Shown here: positions 1 through 8,374 of the stretch, one piece after another | How positions within the stretch are numbered: the stretch's first letter is position 1 | Layout: each line of letters opens with the position of its first letter | Assembly: GCA_913052565.1 (NCBI GenBank) | Contig: CAJXFH010000001.1 | Coordinates: 1-64,000, forward strand | Length of the DNA: 64,000 nucleotides | Reading direction: 5' to 3' | Source of the DNA: TMED112 sp913052565 | GTDB taxonomy: Bacteria > Pseudomonadota > Gammaproteobacteria > Magnimaribacterales > TMED112 | Position numbers and translations under genes: made by a program | The notes under the pieces: generated by a model | Database searches by the model: none | Told to the model about the DNA's origin: nothing | Seen by the model: only the letters and a program-made list of their open reading frames with translations

Positions 1-1108
1 CTGAAGCACTTACTTTTGCACCTACAAGATTTGATACTCCTGTAACATGTGCTTTATTTTTATCTAACGATATGTCTGCTCCCATTTTAATAAGCTGACT
101 AACATGTTGAAATCTATTTTCGAAAACTGTTTCTTCTATTACACATTTACCCGATGCAATTGTGTTTAATGCCATGAATTGTGCTTGCATATCCGTTGGA
201 AACCCTGGAAAAGGTTCAGTATTGATATTTTGTGCTTTCAGATCTGTTGAGGTTGCATCAACTTCTACAAAATCATCGCCAACTAAAACATCAACTCCCA
301 TACTTTGTAATTTCTCGCTAATGTTCTCAATAGTTTTAGGATTAATTTTGTTAACTTTTACATGGCCATTAGTAATAGCACCAGCAACTAGATATGTTCC
401 AGCTTCAATACGGTCGAATAATACATTCCACCTCTTTGCCTCTAATCTTGGCACTCCCTCAATTAGGATCTTTGACTCTCCAGCACCACGAATTCTTGCG
501 CCACAATCATTTAAATAATTAGCAAGCTCCACTACTTCAGGTTCTTTTGCACAATTATCTAAAGTTGTATCTCCTTCAATTATTGATGCGGCCATCATTA
601 GATTTTCGGTGCCAGTAACTGAAACCTTAGGGAAAGAAAAATTTATAGGTTTTAAATTTTTTGCTTCTAGGTATATGTATTTAGAATCTGACTTGATTTC
701 TGCTCCCATTTTTTCAAGACCCGATAAATGAAAATCAATTGGACGTGTACCAATGTCACAACCTCCAGGTTGAGAAATTTTTGCTTTTCCATATTTTGCT
801 AATAGTGGGCCCATTACAAGAATTGAGGCCCTCATAGTCTTAACTAACTCATATCTTGCTTCAGGTAAAATAATATTTGACGAGTCAATTTCAATAAAAC
901 CGTCCTCATTAAAATTAATTGACGATCCCATGGAATTAAGTAATTCAAGCTTTGTTGTAATGTCTTGTAAATGCGGAAGGTTCCCAATTTCTGCTTTTCC
1001 ATCTAAAAGTATAGTTGAGGCTAGCAAAGGCAATCCTGAATTCTTTGCACCTGAGCAATCCACTTCACCTTGGAGATGATTGCCTCCCTTTATGATTAAT
1101 CTTTCCAT
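1..1108 (-). CDS. murA: UDP-N-acetylglucosamine 1-carboxyvinyltransferase, 3' end cut by window
   Basis: Transfers enolpyruvate from PEP to UDP-GlcNAc, the first committed step of peptidoglycan synthesis, in the cytosol. About 369 codons are visible; the family is near 420, so roughly 50 C-terminal residues lie outside the window. The start is the ATG ending at 1108 (MERLIIKGG). The N-terminal Lys22-Asn23 pair and the catalytic-loop Cys, in QPGGCDIG (Cys117; Cys115 in E. coli), are both present, so this is a fosfomycin-sensitive-type enzyme by sequence. It starts 3 nt after the mlaC stop, matching the mla-murA order of gammaproteobacteria without the usual mlaB and ibaG between them. Confidence 0.97.
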   Translation of the reverse strand, partial: MERLIIKGGNHLQGEVDCSGAKNSGLPLLASTILLDGKAEIGNLPHLQDITTKLELLNSMGSSINFNEDGFIEIDSSNIILPEARYELVKTMRASILVMGPLLAKYGKAKISQPGGCDIGTRPIDFHLSGLEKMGAEIKSDSKYIYLEAKNLKPINFSFPKVSVTGTENLMMAASIIEGDTTLDNCAKEPEVVELANYLNDCGARIRGAGESKILIEGVPRLEAKRWNVLFDRIEAGTYLVAGAITNGHVKVNKINPKTIENISEKLQSMGVDVLVGDDFVEVDATSTDLKAQNINTEPFPGFPTDMQAQFMALNTIASGKCVIEETVFENRFQHVSQLIKMGADISLDKNKAHVTGVSNLVGAKVSAS

Positions 1109-1111
1109 ATT

Positions 1112-1717
1112 TTAAAAAGTAGTAGGTCTCCAAGCCTCAATAGCTTTGTCGAGATCTTTATTATATTGAATATATGTATCTTGAAATGAATTTCTAAAAG
1201 TTAAGCCAAGGTTAATACCGTCGATGATTATATTTACAATTTTATAATCTCCATTGCTGTCTTTATATATCGTAAATTTTGTAATAAATGAGTCTGAAGC
1301 GGAGTAGAATTTCATTGAAACTTCGTATGTTCGTTTGGTAACCTTAATATCCTCAATAGTTTCAATATTATAATTTCCGAATTCGATTAAAGTTGTCACA
1401 TATTTATCAAGCAGTACTTTTTTAGTTCTCTCTTCAAATGTAACTATTTGCTCATCAGTAGCATTTGAGTGAATATCTTTCGAAAGTATGAGTCTAGATA
1501 CAACTCGAATATCTACCATTGGCTCCCAAATATTTTTTAATTTTTCTTTAAATTCTTCAGGTGAATCTGCATAATTTGAACCTTCTTCTTTGATAACTGT
1601 CAAAAATTCTTGACCATTTATATCAATGAAATTAAACAAATCAGGAATCTTTTCTGCAGAAAGCAAATTTGTATATAGCAATAAAATTAAAACTTTTGCT
1701 GAAATAAACCGAATCAT
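1112..1717 (-). CDS. mlaC: MlaC-like periplasmic phospholipid-binding protein
   Basis: MlaC (Ttg2D family) shuttles phospholipids across the periplasm between the outer-membrane MlaA complex and the inner-membrane MlaFEDB ABC transporter. The protein is 201 aa from the ATG ending at 1717, which gives a short signal peptide (hydrophobic to about residue 18, then SAEK). The reading frame stays open upstream to 1879, but that extension runs into kdsD and has no signal-peptide logic. Family features are an N-terminal helix region, a mid-region with TFEERTKKVLLDKYVTTL, and a C-terminal NTF2-like fold. mlaF, mlaE, mlaD and mlaB are not next to it, so the gene is an orphan here. Confidence 0.85.
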   Translation of the reverse strand: MIRFISAKVLILLLYTNLLSAEKIPDLFNFIDINGQEFLTVIKEEGSNYADSPEEFKEKLKNIWEPMVDIRVVSRLILSKDIHSNATDEQIVTFEERTKKVLLDKYVTTLIEFGNYNIETIEDIKVTKRTYEVSMKFYSASDSFITKFTIYKDSNGDYKIVNIIIDGINLGLTFRNSFQDTYIQYNKDLDKAIEAWRPTTF

Positions 1718-1723
1718 GTTTAA

Positions 1724-1729
1724 ATTATA
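1724..1729 (-). promoter_or_regulatory. Candidate -10 box of mlaC-murA
   Basis: A perfect TATAAT on the minus strand lies 6 nt before the mlaC ATG. No convincing -35 hexamer is seen at 16-18 bp; that region lies inside kdsD. If used, transcription would begin at or next to the start codon, giving a leaderless mRNA. The whole mlaC-kdsD divergent gap is only 19 bp. Confidence 0.4.
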
Positions 1730-1736
1730 GTTTGAA

Positions 1737-2702
1737 ATGAAAAGAAATATTTTCCAAAAGGAAGCAAAAAAAGCTTTTTTAATTGAATTAGATGAATTAA
1801 AGGCTTTTTCAAGCTCAAAAAACTTCAATGTTGAGGAAATTTGCCAGAATCTTTTTAACTGTAAAGGAAAAATTTTCATTACAGGAGTTGGTAAATCAGG
1901 TCATATTGCTAATAAAATAGCTGCTACTCTCTCGAGTACAGGCACGCCTGCTTTTTTTATTCACCCAGCAGAAGCATTACATGGTGATTTAGGCATGATA
2001 GAGAAAAAAGATGCGATTCTTGCAATTTCAAAATCAGGTGAAAGTACAGAAATTTGCGATCTGTTGCCAGCAATCAAATTAAAGAAAATTCCTCTTTTTT
2101 CAATTACTGAAAATCAAGATTCAACGATCGCTATAAACTCTTCAACACATGTCACAGTGAAAGTAAAAAAAGAGGCATGTCCCAATAACCTTGCTCCTAC
2201 ATCGAGCACTACAGTCACATTGGCTCTCGGCGATGCAATTGCAGTTGCACTTTTAAAAGCAAGAGGTTTTTCCTCTGAAGATTTTGCTAAATCACATCCT
2301 GGAGGAAAGCTTGGTAAAAAACTCACATTAAGCGTCAAAGACTTAATGACAAAAATAGAGATGGCTGCGGTTGTGAAGGAAACAGATTCTATTAAAGAAT
2401 TAATCTTTGAAGTTTCATCTAAAAAACAAGGACTTGCACTTGTTAAAAAGGGGCAAAAAATAGTTGGGGTTTTTAGTGATGGCGACTTAAGAAGACAACT
2501 GCAGAAAAATGTAAATATCCATGAAGTTAAAATTTCCAAAGTTATGACGAAAAAATTTAAAACAATAAGTTCATCAAAATTAGCTGTCGAAGCAGCAGAA
2601 ATTATGAAAAAGTATAAAATTTATTCGCTCGTCGTAGAGGAAAATAGAAAAATTGTTGGTGTTATTGCAATGCATGACATTTTAGAAGCAAATGTTTTAT
2701 AG
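1737..2702 (+). CDS. kdsD: Arabinose-5-phosphate isomerase
   Basis: Interconverts D-ribulose 5-phosphate and D-arabinose 5-phosphate, feeding Kdo synthesis for lipopolysaccharide. At 321 aa it is close to the usual 325-330. It has an N-terminal SIS domain (about residues 35-170, with GVGKSGHIANKIAATLSSTGT and SKSGES phosphosugar-binding motifs, and HPAEALHGDLGM) and two C-terminal CBS repeats (about 205-320). It is divergent from mlaC and heads kdsD-lptA-lptB, the conserved LPS cluster. kdsC and lptC, which normally sit between kdsD and lptA, are absent. Its last 11 bp overlap lptA. Confidence 0.95.
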   Translation: MKRNIFQKEAKKAFLIELDELKAFSSSKNFNVEEICQNLFNCKGKIFITGVGKSGHIANKIAATLSSTGTPAFFIHPAEALHGDLGMIEKKDAILAISKSGESTEICDLLPAIKLKKIPLFSITENQDSTIAINSSTHVTVKVKKEACPNNLAPTSSTTVTLALGDAIAVALLKARGFSSEDFAKSHPGGKLGKKLTLSVKDLMTKIEMAAVVKETDSIKELIFEVSSKKQGLALVKKGQKIVGVFSDGDLRRQLQKNVNIHEVKISKVMTKKFKTISSSKLAVEAAEIMKKYKIYSLVVEENRKIVGVIAMHDILEANVL

Positions 2703-3060
2703 AATTTTAGTTATATTTTTGTCTATGCAGCTAGTCTCTCAAGAGTACGAGATTACATCTGAGAACATTGAAATTAATACTGAAGAAAATACAATCGTTT
2801 ATGAAAATAATGTTGTATTCAACTCTGCAAATATTAAATTTAATGCTGATATTCTCAATCTAAATCAAAACATTGAAACATTTACTGCAACAGGAAACCC
2901 GATAAGTATAAATTTTTTTGATGGTAGCGAGTTTATAGAAGGGCAAGCTAAAAGAATTCAGATAAATAAAGAACAGCTAATATTGTCAGAAGAGGTAATC
3001 ATAATTAAATCAGGGAATAAAATCAGTTCTGAAAAAATGGTTATAAACTTAGAGCAATGA
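2692..3060 (+). CDS. lptA: LptA-like periplasmic LPS transport protein (short)
   Basis: LptA forms the periplasmic bridge carrying lipopolysaccharide from LptBFGC to LptDE. Residues 1-17 form a signal peptide; the rest is an OstA-type beta-jellyroll repeat pattern (ITSENIEIN, ENNVVFNSANIKFNADIL, GQAKRIQIN, SEKMVINLEQ). It is only 122 aa against about 185 in E. coli, so it is a minimal one-domain version. It overlaps kdsD by 11 bp and lptB by 4 bp (ATGA), so all three are probably co-translated. Because lptC is absent here and LptC shares this fold, an LptC-like role cannot be excluded. Confidence 0.8.
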   Translation: MFYRILVIFLSMQLVSQEYEITSENIEINTEENTIVYENNVVFNSANIKFNADILNLNQNIETFTATGNPISINFFDGSEFIEGQAKRIQINKEQLILSEEVIIIKSGNKISSEKMVINLEQ

Positions 3061-3767
3061 TTGAAGCAAAAAAAATCAGCAGGTCGATAAATTCAAAAGT
3101 TCTTTTTCATGAAATTTCTTTTTCACTTCCCAATAAGAAAATAACAGGTTTATTAGGTGCTAATGGAGCAGGGAAAACAAGCTTATTCAAAGCTTTAGCT
3201 GGATTAACTAAGATTGATTCAGGCCAACTAAGTTTTTTCAATGAAAATCTCAATGATATGACTCTTGAAGAAAGATCTTCTTCAGGTTTAAATTTTGTCC
3301 CTCAAGAAAATTCACTTTTTGATGAACTCACTCTAAGAGAAAATCTTGAAGCAGTATTAGAGTTAAAGTTCAAAAAAATTTCAACTGAAAAGATCGACCA
3401 AATAGATAGTTTGTTAAAAAAAGTCAATTTATTTGAAAAACAAGGTATTAAAGCAAAATTTCTCTCAGGCGGAGAAAAGAGAAAGACTGAAATTCTCAGA
3501 TCAATTATTTTAGATTCAAAATTTATACTATTAGACGAACCATTCGCTGGTGTGGATCCAATATCTGTAGAAGAAATTATTAAAATTTTAAAGGTCTTTA
3601 AAAAAGATATTGGTATTTTTATCAGTGATCATAATTTTAGAGATGTTATGAATGTCTGCGATGAAGTTATACTTTTAAATCAGGGAGAGGTACTTCTTAA
3701 AGGCACTCCACAAGAAGTGAAGAATGATCCAATTGCAAAGAAATTGTATTTTGGTGAGCTGAATTAA
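3057..3767 (+). CDS. lptB: LPS export ABC transporter ATP-binding protein
   Basis: Cytoplasmic ATPase that powers LPS extraction from the inner membrane together with LptF and LptG (encoded at 54.5-56.4 kb in this window). The 236 aa protein shows Walker A GANGAGKT (about residue 36), the Q-loop in VPQENSLF, signature LSGGEKRKTEI, Walker B FILLDEPFAGVDP and an H-loop (SDHNF). The length is normal (E. coli 241). It overlaps lptA by ATGA. rpoN, hpf and ptsN, which follow lptB in many gammaproteobacteria, are replaced by mgtE. Confidence 0.96.
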   Translation: MIEAKKISRSINSKVLFHEISFSLPNKKITGLLGANGAGKTSLFKALAGLTKIDSGQLSFFNENLNDMTLEERSSSGLNFVPQENSLFDELTLRENLEAVLELKFKKISTEKIDQIDSLLKKVNLFEKQGIKAKFLSGGEKRKTEILRSIILDSKFILLDEPFAGVDPISVEEIIKILKVFKKDIGIFISDHNFRDVMNVCDEVILLNQGEVLLKGTPQEVKNDPIAKKLYFGELN

Positions 3768-3792
3768 CCAAATTATCAAGTAGAATAGCCAA

Positions 3793-5136
3793 ATGGCTAG
3801 CAAAAATTTAGACACAAGATTTGAGCTGATTCAAGAAACGCTCACAAATCCTGAATTTAAATCAAAGCTCGGAAGAATATTAAATGAAATGACTCCGAGT
3901 GAGTTAGCTTATGTTATTGAAGCATCACCACCTCACGAAAGAAAAATTATTTGGGACTTAATACAACTAGATACAGAAGGTGAAGTCTTAGGCGAGCTTG
4001 ATGAGAATTTGAGAGAAGATTTACTTTCTGGCATGAATCCCGAGGAGATTTCGACTGCTATAAGTGACTTAGAAGTTGATGATCTAGCAGATATTCTTCA
4101 GAGCTTGCCAGAAAAGATGACAAATGAAGTCTTATCTCTTATGAACTCAAGAGATAGAGGAAGAGTGGAAAAAATTCTTGATTATCCAGAGGAGTCTGCA
4201 GGAGGTTTAATGAATACTGATGTAATAACAGTAAGAGCAGAACACTCGATTGAGCTTGTGATGAGATATTTGAGATTTTTAAAGGAATTACCCCAAAATA
4301 CAGATGACATATATGTTGTAAGTAAAAAAGATGAGTATTTGGGCATACTACCTATAACAAAAATTCTAACTTCAGACCCAAATCTGACTGTAAGAGAAGT
4401 TATGGATACTGAATTCTCCCCTATAAATGTTTCTAGCGATCAGATTGATATTTACAATCAATTTAAAACAAGAGATCTCTTCTCAGCACCAGTTGTAAGT
4501 GAAAACAATTTACTGCTTGGCAGAATTACAGTTGATGACATACTTGAAGTTGCGGCTGATGAAGTTGAGCAAGATTTTATAGGATTTGCACAAATTGAAG
4601 AGGATATATTTGCATCTCCAAGAAAGTCGATAAAAAATCGGCTTTTATGGCTATCAATCAACCTTGTAACTGCAATTTTTGCGGCTATGTCTATAAGTTT
4701 ATTTGAAGACGTACTGGAGAAAATTGTATACGCAGCAATCTTAATGCCAATTGTTGCAAGTATGGGAGGTATAGCTGCTACTCAAACATTAGGCATATAC
4801 ATTCGAGCAGAAGCAATGCGTCAATTGAATCGTAAAAATCTAAGATATTTATTCAGAAGAGAATTCATCGTTGCACTAGCAAATTGTGTAGTATTTTCGA
4901 TAGCTATTTATGCTATTACTTCTTTTTGGTTCTCTGATAATAATCTTTCTTATGCAATAGCACTGGCTATGATCTTCAATTTATTAGCAGCGGCAATATT
5001 TGGTTTTTTATTACCACATTTATTAAGAAAATCAGGATATGATCCAGCTATAGCAGGTGGTGTAGTTATCACTACAGTTACAGATATAATAGGTTTTGTA
5101 AGCTTTTTAGGAATTATTAGTTTTCTTATTGCTTAA
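3793..5136 (+). CDS. mgtE: Magnesium transporter MgtE
   Basis: Mg2+-gated channel/transporter of the inner membrane. The 447 aa match the family: an MgtE N superhelical domain (about 25-130, with repeated acidic EISTAISDLEVDDLADIL segments), two CBS domains (about 130-255) that sense cytosolic Mg2+, then five membrane helices (about 285-447) containing the conserved PIVASMGGIAATQTLGI stretch. It lies 25 bp after lptB and probably shares its transcript. Its 3' end overlaps the convergent yhdP-like gene by 11 bp. Confidence 0.95.
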   Translation: MASKNLDTRFELIQETLTNPEFKSKLGRILNEMTPSELAYVIEASPPHERKIIWDLIQLDTEGEVLGELDENLREDLLSGMNPEEISTAISDLEVDDLADILQSLPEKMTNEVLSLMNSRDRGRVEKILDYPEESAGGLMNTDVITVRAEHSIELVMRYLRFLKELPQNTDDIYVVSKKDEYLGILPITKILTSDPNLTVREVMDTEFSPINVSSDQIDIYNQFKTRDLFSAPVVSENNLLLGRITVDDILEVAADEVEQDFIGFAQIEEDIFASPRKSIKNRLLWLSINLVTAIFAAMSISLFEDVLEKIVYAAILMPIVASMGGIAATQTLGIYIRAEAMRQLNRKNLRYLFRREFIVALANCVVFSIAIYAITSFWFSDNNLSYAIALAMIFNLLAAAIFGFLLPHLLRKSGYDPAIAGGVVITTVTDIIGFVSFLGIISFLIA

Positions 5137-7144
5137 CTGATACATCAAGGTTATCAACGTTGCCTGAAATACTGTAGTTAGTCTTTGTTATATCGTTAAT
5201 ACCTTCTTGAAGGATATCTGTAACAACAACCGCACCAGCTGCAGCAGGGAACCCACCAATAATTGCGACATACCATGGAATATTTTGAGACAGTTTTGTA
5301 CTAAATGTTAAATCTAAATTAAAAGTATCAAAAGTTTCATTAGATGAAAAAACTGTTCCTTTTAAAAGTGCACTACCTGCATCAAAATTTAAATTTAAAT
5401 TATTAATATTTGCATAGCCACTGCTGTCAGCAAAAAACTCACCATTTAAATCATTTATAAAGAAATTATTCTGATCAAGTTTTTCAAAATCAGCATTGAT
5501 TATATTTAATAGTCTTGACCTAATATCAATTAAAGACAGAACTCTTAAGGCGTCAATATTAAAGGTTGAGTCTGAATAAGAAATGTTTTTCCCATTAATA
5601 TTAAATAAGCCTCCAATCTCAAGTTCGTCGCTGTTAAAATTCAAGTAAGAGTTTGATAAAACAAATTTCAATTCATCAAATTTAAGATTTTCAAAATTAT
5701 TTTCTTCAAATTCTTTCGTCAGAACTAATTCAGCGTTTAAATTTCTTAGAGAATTATCTCTAAAATCAAAATCAAAATAGTTATCACTATTATCTTCGAG
5801 TGCAAAATAATTTGATTTAAATTTTTTAGGGAAAACTCTAATCCCGTTATCAACTACTTTAAAATTATCAAGATAATCAAATTGAACATACAGCTCACTG
5901 GAGTTCACTAAAATGCTTTTATCGTTAAATATGACATTCATACTGCTGTCTGAATCATTGCCAATAATGCCTGATAAACTTTTGATCTTTCCAGACTCTG
6001 AAATAGTGAGATTAAACTTATTGCCTTGTTCAATTAAAAGCTCATAAGGACTTTCTAGACTTAGATTTTTTGAAAGTGAAAATTTATCTGCCTCAAACCC
6101 TGATAATAATATGTCATCCCCAAAGATTCTGAGGAAATTATTATCAATGTATAGTGTCATCTCACTTGTATCTATATCCAATTGATTTAGTTTGATGCTG
6201 TTATTTTCTAATGAAGCTATACCAGAGAAATTTACAATGTCTTCGGCAGAAAAGAGCGAAAATAAAATTTGAGCATTGTTCGATTTATACTCAGATTCAT
6301 TTAAGAAGTCTTTTGTGTCTTGAATTGTATCTGGTATTAAATCATTGAGAATATTACTATTTCCAGTAGCAAAAAGGCTCAGTGTAAAATCTTCATTATA
6401 TTTAAAAGAAACATTCAGTTTGCTTGTTTCGTCAGCTGATGAGAAAAATCCATAAGGAATTGAGAATTTATCATTGAAATCTAGACTCAAATAACCTTTA
6501 AAATTTTGAAAATTTTTGATTTCATCATAGAAAATAAAATCCAAAGCTGCATTCTCATTTTCAAGGTTAAGACTTAATTTACCATTTGAAAAATATCCTG
6601 CGCCGTCAAGATTCTTGATATTTTCGAGTGATCCAGGAAGTTTAATATTAAGATCCTTTAGATTAAAAACAATCTTATCGCCCTCTGACAGAACTTTTTG
6701 AAAGTTAATATTTTCAAGTAAAGTATCTCCAATTCGGAAGTTAGTTATATTTAAATTATTTATGAAAAGATTAGGTTGATTCGAGCCTGATGAAGCATCT
6801 TCCTCAACCAATTTTACTTCTGAACTATTAATATCTAGTGATGGTATATAAATGTGGTTACTGATTACGGAATTAAGAAAGTTGATTTCCAAAGCAAGCT
6901 CTTCTCCATAAAAATCTGCTGCGCCTCTATAGTAGAAATCTTGCATATTAATTTTAATACCAAGAAGGCTAGGCTGAACCTTAATTTCATTGAAATTTAA
7001 GTTATCTTGAAAAACGTTTTTAGCTATAAACCTTGCGCCGTATTCAGTAGCCATAAATAAGCACAGAGAATAAAATAAAGAAATTACAATTGCCAAAAGA
7101 TATAAAAATATCCTAATAGGCCATACTAAATATTTTTCAGCCAT
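5126..7144 (-). CDS. YhdP/AsmA-like inter-membrane lipid transport protein, half length
   Basis: YhdP-family proteins are anchored in the inner membrane and span the periplasm to move phospholipids to the outer membrane. The 672 aa have one N-terminal membrane helix (about 10-31) followed by long beta-strand-rich repeats. The C-terminal block PWYVAIIGGFPAAAGAVVV...DILQEGIN and the final NYSISGNVDNLDV match the YhdP C-terminus pattern. E. coli YhdP is about 1270 aa, so the middle is strongly shortened. It follows mreD (19 bp overlap), as yhdP follows mreBCD-maf-rng in relatives; maf and rng are missing. It overlaps convergent mgtE by 11 bp. Confidence 0.8.
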   Translation of the reverse strand: MAEKYLVWPIRIFLYLLAIVISLFYSLCLFMATEYGARFIAKNVFQDNLNFNEIKVQPSLLGIKINMQDFYYRGAADFYGEELALEINFLNSVISNHIYIPSLDINSSEVKLVEEDASSGSNQPNLFINNLNITNFRIGDTLLENINFQKVLSEGDKIVFNLKDLNIKLPGSLENIKNLDGAGYFSNGKLSLNLENENAALDFIFYDEIKNFQNFKGYLSLDFNDKFSIPYGFFSSADETSKLNVSFKYNEDFTLSLFATGNSNILNDLIPDTIQDTKDFLNESEYKSNNAQILFSLFSAEDIVNFSGIASLENNSIKLNQLDIDTSEMTLYIDNNFLRIFGDDILLSGFEADKFSLSKNLSLESPYELLIEQGNKFNLTISESGKIKSLSGIIGNDSDSSMNVIFNDKSILVNSSELYVQFDYLDNFKVVDNGIRVFPKKFKSNYFALEDNSDNYFDFDFRDNSLRNLNAELVLTKEFEENNFENLKFDELKFVLSNSYLNFNSDELEIGGLFNINGKNISYSDSTFNIDALRVLSLIDIRSRLLNIINADFEKLDQNNFFINDLNGEFFADSSGYANINNLNLNFDAGSALLKGTVFSSNETFDTFNLDLTFSTKLSQNIPWYVAIIGGFPAAAGAVVVTDILQEGINDITKTNYSISGNVDNLDVSVKQ

Positions 7145-7584
7145 TTTTGTCTTTGGTTAAAGAAAATAAGTGTCCAAACTAAGCAATTAAGCAAAGGGTT
7201 TAAGAGAATTCTTGAACTTAGACCATCTGCAAAATCATTTACATAGAATAAAATACCATTTAAAAATAAGGTAATTGAAATAATAAGCATCAACTGCTCA
7301 AGTAATGATCTTTGAATCCATTTAAGTGTAGAGAAGTTTAAATACAAGCCAATAACCGTATAAGTTGCGGTGTAAGGAAATGAATAATTACTGAAAAAAA
7401 GATCAATAATGAAGCCTTTGAATACAAAGAAATAAATATTAGGCAATTTCTTGATGAAAGTTGTCAAAATTAAAGTTTGAACAAGAAATATATCTGGCAA
7501 GTATGACCAAGCGCCAATTGCAAGAAATATTTGGTTAAAAATAATTAACAGGAATAATGATAAATATCTAAAAAATTCATTCAT
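7126..7584 (-). CDS. mreD: Rod shape-determining protein MreD
   Basis: Integral inner-membrane component of the elongasome, acting with MreB, MreC, RodA and PBP2. The 152 aa have about five hydrophobic segments and the family pattern around residues 20-45 (GAWSYLPDIFLVQTLIL). MreD is poorly conserved, and the call leans on position: it overlaps mreC by 8 bp upstream and the yhdP-like gene by 19 bp downstream in one minus-strand operon. Confidence 0.9.
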   Translation of the reverse strand: MNEFFRYLSLFLLIIFNQIFLAIGAWSYLPDIFLVQTLILTTFIKKLPNIYFFVFKGFIIDLFFSNYSFPYTATYTVIGLYLNFSTLKWIQRSLLEQLMLIISITLFLNGILFYVNDFADGLSSRILLNPLLNCLVWTLIFFNQRQKWLKNI

Positions 7585-8374
7585 GAAATATTACCCTCTT
7601 ATTTATGGATTGATATGGATCAAAGAACAGCTGAATTTCTAGAGTTTCTTGAAAGATATTCGAGCCCAAGTCTTGGATATTTGTTAATCTTCCTACTATC
7701 ATTCCCTCAGGATAAATTCCATCAAAACCAGTGGTGAAAAAGGTATCTCCAATTTCATAACTTACGGCTTTTGATTCATTAGTACAGTTTATAATTCTTC
7801 CTATACTTGAACCCTTAGCAATACAATAAAAACCATTTATTGTCTTAATTGAAATAAATTCCTCAGGATCACTCAATAATCTAATTTCTATTTCATCATT
7901 TGAAATATTTCTAGTTTTACCTACAACAAAATTGCCTTGCGTGACAGAATATGTGCCTTTTTTGTATTCTTTGGGGTTTGTGGAATATACGCGATGTTTA
8001 TTGCAACATGTAAAATTCATTTGATCAAAAGAGGAAATGAAAGTTTCAGATGTATTTGGAAGTTTTGTATTGAAATTATTAAATGATTTAGAACTTTCTA
8101 ATGATTGTATTTCAAGATCTTTTTCGTAAATTTCATCTTGCAAGTTGAGAATTTCTTCTTCCAAGAGAGCAATTTTTTCATTCTCAAATTCGCGATATTC
8201 AGTAATTATTTGAGTTAAAAATTGTTGAGGAACATTTAGAGTTTTGACTAAAAACCTTTGAGCTCTTTCATTTAAAAAAAAACTTTGAGATAAATAAATA
8301 AGAGTGCCAGCAAAAATTATAGAAAGTATAACTAATCTTAATTTCTTCTGAAAAGGAAGAATGTTTGTTGCCAT
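7577..8374 (-). CDS. mreC: Rod shape-determining protein MreC
   Basis: Bitopic inner-membrane protein whose periplasmic part contacts PBP2 and the elongation machinery. The 265 aa have an N-terminal membrane helix (about 13-32), a periplasmic coiled coil (about 55-95, rich in E, L and Q) and a beta-domain (about 115-262). Two adjacent Cys (CCNKHRVYS) sit at the start of the beta-domain. It is somewhat shorter than E. coli MreC (367 aa). Its ATG overlaps the mreB stop by one base (TAATG). Confidence 0.94.
   Translation of the reverse strand: MATNILPFQKKLRLVILSIIFAGTLIYLSQSFFLNERAQRFLVKTLNVPQQFLTQIITEYREFENEKIALLEEEILNLQDEIYEKDLEIQSLESSKSFNNFNTKLPNTSETFISSFDQMNFTCCNKHRVYSTNPKEYKKGTYSVTQGNFVVGKTRNISNDEIEIRLLSDPEEFISIKTINGFYCIAKGSSIGRIINCTNESKAVSYEIGDTFFTTGFDGIYPEGMIVGRLTNIQDLGSNIFQETLEIQLFFDPYQSINKRVIFHE

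Noticed and set aside
1718..1879. Longer mlaC frame starting at 1879
   Set aside because: It is antisense to the start of kdsD and would bury the signal peptide.
2114..2539. 141 aa antisense frame inside kdsD
   Set aside because: No RBS, no recognisable domain, and full overlap with a well-supported gene.
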